From NCBI RefSeq assembly GCF_030718205.1, contig NZ_JAUZQF010000030.1, forward strand, positions 1-64,000: DNA of 64,000 nucleotides. The letters are read 5' to 3'. Position 1 is the first letter of the stretch. Every line of letters begins with the position of its first letter. A program made the translations under genes and the position numbers. Positions 62,016 to 64,000 of this stretch are shown in pieces. This DNA comes from Nonomuraea turcica. Lineage in GTDB: Bacteria > Actinomycetota > Actinomycetes > Streptosporangiales > Streptosporangiaceae. Below the pieces are notes generated by a model, which had not been told where the DNA came from, searched no databases, and saw only the letters and a program-made list of their open reading frames with translations.

Positions 62016-62824
62016 CAACACGACTACAGGGCCGCCGGGCTCTCCTGACCGGCGGCGCCTCCGGCATCGGCGCCGCGACCGCGGAACTGTTCGCCGCCGA
62101 GGGCGCCGCGGTGGTCATCGCCGACCTGCCCTCGCACCGCGCCGCGGCCGACGCCGTAGTCGCGCGTATCGAGAAGGACGGCGGCCGTGCGGTCTTCGCG
62201 CCCACCGACGTCACTGACCCGGCCGCGGTGGACGCCGCGGTGGCGCTGTGCGTCGACCGGTTCGGCGGCATCGATGCAGTGGTCGCCTCGGCGGGCGTGA
62301 GCGCCCATCCGGACCGCACCGGATCGTTCAACTCGTTGCTCGACCTCGATCCGGCACATTTCCGTTTCGTGCTCGACGTCAACGTGACCGGTGTCTTCCT
62401 CACCGCCAGCGCCGCGGCGTCCGCGATGCCGGAGTCGGGCGGCTCGATCGTGGTGCTGGCCAGCATTGCCGCCAAGCGGCCGTCCGCAGGCGCGTACTCG
62501 GTGTCCAAGGCCGGCGCGTGGATGCTTACGCGCTGCCTCGCGCACGAATTGGCGCCACGCCATATCCGGGTCAACGCGATCGGGCCGGGTTACGTGGAGA
62601 CGGGCCTGCTCGACGGCATGGCCCGGCGATCGGGCGGCGACGACCTCGATGCCCAGAGGATGTGGCGGGAAACGCGCGAGAAGCAGGTGCCGTTGCAGCG
62701 GCTCGGGCTGCCGGCGGAGATCGCCCGCACCGCACTTTTCCTCACCAGCGACGAGGGTTCGTACTTCACCGGTTCGCTGTTGCATCCCGACGGCGGATTC
62801 GCGTCCGAGTACGCCGGCGGCTGA
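62012..62824 (+). CDS. SDR-family oxidoreductase in the importer operon
   Basis: 270 residues, GTG start overlapping the LivF stop. TGGASGIGAATAEL (about 14-27), ASAGVSAH, VLASIAAKRP and YSVSKAGAWML (Tyr about 162), ending LLHPDGGFASEY. Translational coupling to the importer genes implies that it works on the imported compound or an early metabolite. Confidence 0.93.
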   Translation: MTTRLQGRRALLTGGASGIGAATAELFAAEGAAVVIADLPSHRAAADAVVARIEKDGGRAVFAPTDVTDPAAVDAAVALCVDRFGGIDAVVASAGVSAHPDRTGSFNSLLDLDPAHFRFVLDVNVTGVFLTASAAASAMPESGGSIVVLASIAAKRPSAGAYSVSKAGAWMLTRCLAHELAPRHIRVNAIGPGYVETGLLDGMARRSGGDDLDAQRMWRETREKQVPLQRLGLPAEIARTALFLTSDEGSYFTGSLLHPDGGFASEYAGG

Positions 62825-62853
62825 ACCCCCTCCAGACGAGAGAGAGATCCCCG

Positions 62854-64000
62854 ATGAGCACCGTGGTTCCGGTTGACGAGTTCATCTCCGACGAGTGGTA
62901 TCCGGGCTTCAGGCCCGGGCGCACCGACGCCGGGGTCTACACCGAGGCGCTGTCCACCTTCCGGAAGGAGGACGAGGACCGCTTCTGGTTGCTGGACTTC
63001 CACTATCCGCGCGGCATGGTGCCGCTCGGGTACGTCTTTCCCGAGGATGGCATCTGCTTCTGCACCCAGCAGGCGGCCGAGGGTCTGCCGCTGCCCACGA
63101 GCGGCGGGCTCGGTGTCCGGATGGCCGGACCGCACATCTACACCAGCGAGGTGCCGGTCACCTCGCGGTGGGCTGTCGGCGAGCGGGTCGAGCGCATCCA
63201 GCGCGCCCTCCCGGCGACCCTCGAGCGGTTCCAGGCGACGTGGGCCGACCGAGTGACGGAGCTGAACCGCGGACTGGCCTACTTCGAAGGGCAGTCCTTC
63301 GACGGTCGCGACCTCGCCGACCTGGCCCGCCTCTACGAGGAGGCGGTCGTCTTCCACCGCCGCGCCTGGACGATCCACTTTGAGATCATGTACCCGCTGC
63401 TGGCCACCTATGTGGGCTTCCACGGCACGTGCCTGGAACTGGGCATCGACGCGGCCGAGATCTCGAAGTTCCTGCAAGGCTACGACTCCAAGATCATGGA
63501 GACGGATCGCGGCTTGTGGGAGCTCACCCGCAAGGCACGCGCGGCCGGGCTCGCCGACGTTTTCGCCGCCACCGACGCGACAGACCTCAATACGACGCTC
63601 CGGGCCGACCCGGCGGCGAAAGGCTGGGTCGCCGACTTCGACGCGTTCCTGCAGACGTACGGGCACCGCACCGAGGGCATCGCGGACGTCGTGCTGACGC
63701 CCTGGATCGACGACCCGGTCAGCCCGCTGGGCACGGTCCGGACGTACCTGTCGAAGGGCTCCGATCACGACTTCGCCGGCGCGCGGGCCGCCGCCGTGGC
63801 CGAACGGGAACAGGCGATCGACGCCGCCCGCGGCCGGCTCACGGTCGAGGAGCGGCACGTCTTCAATGCCGGGCTGGCCGCGTGCACGTCGGCCAACTTC
63901 GCGTGGTGGAACGAGGACCATAACTACTACATCGACCTGCGCGCACACATCCCGATGCGGCGGGCCGGCCTGGCGATCGCCCGCGCGCTGGGCGCCGAGC
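62854..64000 (+). CDS. PEP-utilising-enzyme-like protein (3' end outside window)
   Basis: 382 codons visible and still open at the right edge. It begins MSTVVPVDEFISDEWYPGFR. DFHYPRGMVPLGYVFPEDGI and EEAVVFHRRAWTIHFEIMYP, LLATYVGFHGTCLELGIDAA and FLQGYDSKIMETDRGLWELT resemble the N-terminal region of actinobacterial proteins that end in a PEP-utiliser mobile domain (phosphotransferase/phenylphosphate-synthase-like). The decisive mobile domain would lie beyond the window. It follows the SDR by 29 bp in the importer operon. Confidence 0.7.
   Translation, partial: MSTVVPVDEFISDEWYPGFRPGRTDAGVYTEALSTFRKEDEDRFWLLDFHYPRGMVPLGYVFPEDGICFCTQQAAEGLPLPTSGGLGVRMAGPHIYTSEVPVTSRWAVGERVERIQRALPATLERFQATWADRVTELNRGLAYFEGQSFDGRDLADLARLYEEAVVFHRRAWTIHFEIMYPLLATYVGFHGTCLELGIDAAEISKFLQGYDSKIMETDRGLWELTRKARAAGLADVFAATDATDLNTTLRADPAAKGWVADFDAFLQTYGHRTEGIADVVLTPWIDDPVSPLGTVRTYLSKGSDHDFAGARAAAVAEREQAIDAARGRLTVEERHVFNAGLAACTSANFAWWNEDHNYYIDLRAHIPMRRAGLAIARALGAE

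Overview
High-GC actinobacterial DNA. The dense GC-rich codon use, frequent GTG starts, and many TetR, LysR, AraC, WYL and AfsR-type regulators next to SDR and MDR oxidoreductases suggest an actinomycete, perhaps of the Streptosporangiales; the order is only a guess. The window alternates ordinary regulator/enzyme pairs with a large amount of decayed mobile DNA. I see no rRNA, tRNA or CRISPR array.

Layout. 1-0.9 kb: end of a cytochrome P450 with its 3Fe-4S ferredoxin. 0.9-2.8 kb: transposon debris (IS256, DUF6431, Tn554-type integrase and DUF6262, ISL3). 3.0-7.7 kb: TetR/SDR pair, SPW-repeat and small membrane proteins, AbrB-type switch, a truncated quinone reductase. 7.8-10.4 kb: an ECF41 sigma factor with a carboxymuconolactone-decarboxylase-like gene, an SDR and a candidate sigma promoter. 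10.7-12.1 kb: frameshifted secreted and hypothetical genes. 12.1-16.2 kb: TetR - ABC ATPase - ABC permease - methyltransferase exporter operon with a strong operator over the TetR start. 16.2-22.4 kb: debris and truncated genes (Tn3 N-terminus, NarI, AdhE, RHS, cupin, nuclease), plus an intact secreted phospholipase A2 and a small secreted protein. 22.5-27.2 kb: a TniA/TniB-type transposon with serine resolvase, followed by the C-terminal third of a Tn3 transposase. 27.4-30.3 kb: AlkZ-like glycosylase, alpha/beta hydrolase and a divergent WYL regulator.

30.3-39.6 kb is the most unusual part. It holds two tyrosine recombinases (30.4 and 37.9 kb). Each has a 29-bp site of two 11-bp inverted arms and a 7-bp spacer just upstream, with further copies of the arm inside the start of the recombinase gene. 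This is the architecture of the TnpI/IRS resolution system of Tn4430-like Tn3-family elements. Each recombinase also sits beside one member of a pair of paralogous, unrecognised proteins of about 150-170 aa sharing RPDGWPDWLGRRP. Tn3 inverted repeats and transposase fragments lie between and around them. Read together, these look like two diverged recombinase modules of decayed Tn3-type transposons carrying an undescribed accessory protein.

39.7-64 kb: an AfsR-like regulator with a serine beta-lactamase-fold hydrolase; more debris (KdpD fragment); an XRE/SDR pair; enoyl-CoA hydratase and quinone reductase genes; then what looks like a small catabolic regulon. In that regulon an SDR, two paralogous TetR repressors, an enoyl-CoA hydratase-like protein, an alpha/beta hydrolase and a branched-chain-amino-acid-type ABC importer share variants of the operator TTATGGTC-GTAT-GATCGTAA. 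The importer operon continues into an SDR and a PEP-utilising-enzyme-like gene that runs off the window. A GlxA-type AraC regulator and a three-domain MDR-SnoaL-SnoaL fusion lie between.
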